Below, one piece after another: positions 62,573 through 64,000 of a stretch of 64,000 bases of DNA. This DNA comes from a virus. Where the stretch lies: the IMG/VR virus record IMGVR_UViG_3300033571_014797, positions 1 to 64,000 of that record; one strand, 5' to 3'. The notes beneath the pieces were generated by a model, which saw only the letters and a program-made list of their open reading frames with translations, did not search any database and was not told where the DNA came from. The translations under genes were made by a program, and so were the position numbers. Numbering within the stretch: position 1 is the first letter of the stretch; each line of letters starts with the position of its first letter.

Positions 62573-63390
62573 CTACCGAAAATAATTGGATTAAACATAA
62601 TTTATTTGATCGTTTACATGATCAATCTTTAGACTTATCGGTTGAATTAAATCCTAACCCCTTTGTGAAAATGAGCTTTCATGAAGCAGCTGATATAACT
62701 GCTCAACGCATATATGAGAAACATAAAAATATATTTCTAAGTTTTAGCGGCGGCGCTGATAGCGATTATGTGTTTCATGTTTTTCAACGTAATAATATCC
62801 CATTTAAACCCATACTAGTAAAAACTACCGGCAATGTTGTTGAATTAGGTTATGCATATCATACGTGCAAGAAGTTTAACATTGAACCTATTATAATAGA
62901 AGTTGATGATAAAAAATACTTAGACGTCTATTATAGAAACGTCATAGCAAAATTAAGCGGAATAGGAATTTGTGCAGTTCCTGGAGTTATTGCCTGCGAA
63001 TATGCTCGCGACAACAACGGTATTTTAGTTATTGGCGAACATATGATAGACCATGACGGCAATAACATATATGCAGGTGTAAACGAATGGGACTATTATA
63101 ATGAAGTTTTAGTTGGTGATGAGTTTAATATACCATTTTTTAATTATACAACAGATTTAACGTATGCAATGTGGAACAGTATATATTCAGAAGAAATTAG
63201 CGAGTGGAAATGGAAATTATATGGTTTAGATTATAGACCTGTTATTGAATACAGATTTGATTATAATTTTATCACATATAAGAAAAAAATGTTTATGCTG
63301 CGTCGATCTAACCCAAATCCTAAATTTGTCTTAGGTAGTAAAGAGGAAATGTTATCTCTATTAGACAATTTTGCGAATAAATATACTTAA
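62569..63390 (+). CDS. PP-loop ATP pyrophosphatase (adenine nucleotide alpha-hydrolase-like)
   Basis: 273 residues, GTG start overlapping the preceding TGA. The PP-loop S-F-S-G-G-A-D-S is at about 58-65, followed by an alternating Rossmann-like fold (P-I-L-V-K-T; I-I-I-E-V-D-D). Enzymes of this class adenylate a carboxylate or carbonyl (asparagine synthetase, QueC, tRNA thiolases, PAPS reductase). No zinc ribbon or glutaminase domain is visible. Probably activates a substrate with AMP in the same pathway as the two enzymes upstream. Confidence 0.85.
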   Translation: MTTENNWIKHNLFDRLHDQSLDLSVELNPNPFVKMSFHEAADITAQRIYEKHKNIFLSFSGGADSDYVFHVFQRNNIPFKPILVKTTGNVVELGYAYHTCKKFNIEPIIIEVDDKKYLDVYYRNVIAKLSGIGICAVPGVIACEYARDNNGILVIGEHMIDHDGNNIYAGVNEWDYYNEVLVGDEFNIPFFNYTTDLTYAMWNSIYSEEISEWKWKLYGLDYRPVIEYRFDYNFITYKKKMFMLRRSNPNPKFVLGSKEEMLSLLDNFANKYT

Positions 63391-63405
63391 TAAAAAGGAA
63401 ATACA

Positions 63406-63864
63406 ATGCCAATTTCTAGCCCTTTTACTGTTAGACAAATAGTAATTAAAAAACCAGGCGACAACTGGAATGGCATTTTTGTCGGCGATTTGAGGAAATC
63501 AGTGAGTTCTACTCCCGATCCTAGAGATCTTGAAGGCTCAGAAAACACATTTACATTAAACAAATTTAAAGAAGAATGGTCTAAACAATCAAAATTTAGT
63601 TGGTCTAGTTATAAATGGGATCGAGAATATGTTAGTGAAAATACACTAATATTTTATTTCTATTTTGATGATCAAACAACTGCGGTAGATTTTTATAATT
63701 GGCGCAATACTATTGTTAAACCTGTTCCTGATATCACTAAATTTAAACCTGAAGAAGGATTTGTTGACAAACTTGAAGATTTAGACCCAAGCAATAGACC
63801 TGCAAGATACTTGTTTGAGTGGGAAATAGTAGACAGCGCAGGAAATCCGGTTCCAACTAATTAA
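63406..63864 (+). CDS. hypothetical protein, first of a tandem paralogous pair
   Basis: 152 residues. AAAGGAA before the ATG. N-terminal F-T-V-R-Q-I-V-I-K-K, then N-W-N-G-I-F, then T-P-D-P-R-D-L-E-G; the next gene repeats this order. Beta-rich and aromatic, ending with E-W-E-I-V-D-S-A-G. Not recognised; could be a virion/tail protein. It follows the PP-loop gene by 15 bases, so may be in the same transcript. Confidence 0.6.
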   Translation: MPISSPFTVRQIVIKKPGDNWNGIFVGDLRKSVSSTPDPRDLEGSENTFTLNKFKEEWSKQSKFSWSSYKWDREYVSENTLIFYFYFDDQTTAVDFYNWRNTIVKPVPDITKFKPEEGFVDKLEDLDPSNRPARYLFEWEIVDSAGNPVPTN

Positions 63865-63875
63865 GGATAGCAATA

Positions 63876-64000
63876 ATGCCCTATAATTTTACTGTAAAGA
63901 AAATTTTTACCAAATATGATGACGACAATTGGAGCGGCCTTGCATTACGTAAATTTGGTAGAGTGGATACTACTCCTGATCCTAGAGACGAAGAAGGCAG
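63876..64000 (+). CDS. hypothetical protein, second tandem paralogue (cut by window end)
   Basis: Begins at the ATG at 63876 behind AAGGAT; 41 codons are visible. M-P-Y-N-F-T-V-K-K-I-F ... N-W-S-G-L-A ... T-T-P-D-P-R-D-E-E-G mirrors the N-terminus of the preceding protein, so the pair arose by tandem duplication. The rest lies outside the window. Confidence 0.7.
   Translation, partial: MPYNFTVKKIFTKYDDDNWSGLALRKFGRVDTTPDPRDEEG

Overview
The window is an internal stretch of an AT-rich, T4-like myovirus genome. The evidence is homologues of T4 gp41 helicase, gp61 primase, UvsX, UvsW, gp32, endonuclease VII, the clamp-loader small subunit, terminase gp16/gp17, tail sheath gp18, tail tube gp19, head completion gp4, neck gp13 and dNMP kinase gp1. 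T4-type late promoter boxes (TATAAATA and variants) add to this. Gene content and many small conserved proteins resemble the aquatic T4-like phages (cyanophage/pelagiphage type). A captured outer-membrane beta-barrel gene of alphaproteobacterial style points to a Gram-negative, perhaps alphaproteobacterial, host; this last step is inference. No genome end, integrase, CRISPR array or insertion sequence was seen.

Layout. (1) 0-11.3 kb: replication and recombination. Helicase and primase flank a radical SAM gene, then comes a tightly overlapping minus-strand operon UvsW - conserved protein - clamp loader - endonuclease VII - zinc-finger protein - a miniature DnaE-like protein. (2) 11.3-14.7 kb: an early operon of small proteins with an AAA+ ATPase, a lipoprotein and a GIY-YIG nuclease. 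(3) 14.7-17.9 kb: SprT-like peptidase, a 2OG-Fe(II) oxygenase, and a late plus-strand tail-fibre module with a glycine-rich tip protein. (4) 17.9-22.3 kb: a surface-modification island (glycosyltransferase-like protein, outer-membrane barrel, two methyltransferases, an epimerase, plus tRNA-Ala). (5) 22.3-27.4 kb: UvsX, gp32 and a second radical SAM protein. (6) 27.4-49.3 kb: the late minus-strand morphogenesis block: Pro-rich virion proteins, terminase, prohead-targeted proteins, gp16, gp4, tail tubes, a very large sheath, gp1 and gp13. (7) 49.4-55.2 kb: a third radical SAM gene and GC-richer early operons on both strands, including a 39-residue ArfA-like ribosome-rescue factor. (8) 55.2-60.8 kb: 19 convincing tRNA genes and two degenerate tRNA-like sequences, interleaved with a methyltransferase, a superoxide dismutase, a periplasmic hydrolase-like protein, an oxygenase, homing-type nucleases and two strongly structured non-coding RNA candidates. 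(9) 60.8-64 kb: an operon of fatty-acid-hydroxylase-like, radical SAM and PP-loop proteins, followed by a tandem pair of paralogous unknown proteins, the second cut by the window end.

Control is readable from the sequence. Early genes use sigma-70-like promoters of the form TTGACN with a 16-base spacer and TATTAT/TATAAT, sometimes with a palindromic TGTAAC-N7-GTTACA site just upstream. Late genes carry (T/C/A)(A/T)TAAATA or CTAAATA boxes, several only 4-8 bases before the start codon, implying leaderless or nearly leaderless late mRNAs. Many virion proteins start with a short peptide ending in (L/I/V)-x-E, like T4 capsid-targeting sequences. One of them is the superoxide dismutase, which suggests it is packaged in the head.

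The most unusual items are the hydroxylase/radical SAM/PP-loop operon, the capsid-targeted SOD, the mini-ArfA, the collapsed DnaE, the two structured RNAs in the tRNA cluster and the shared early operator.
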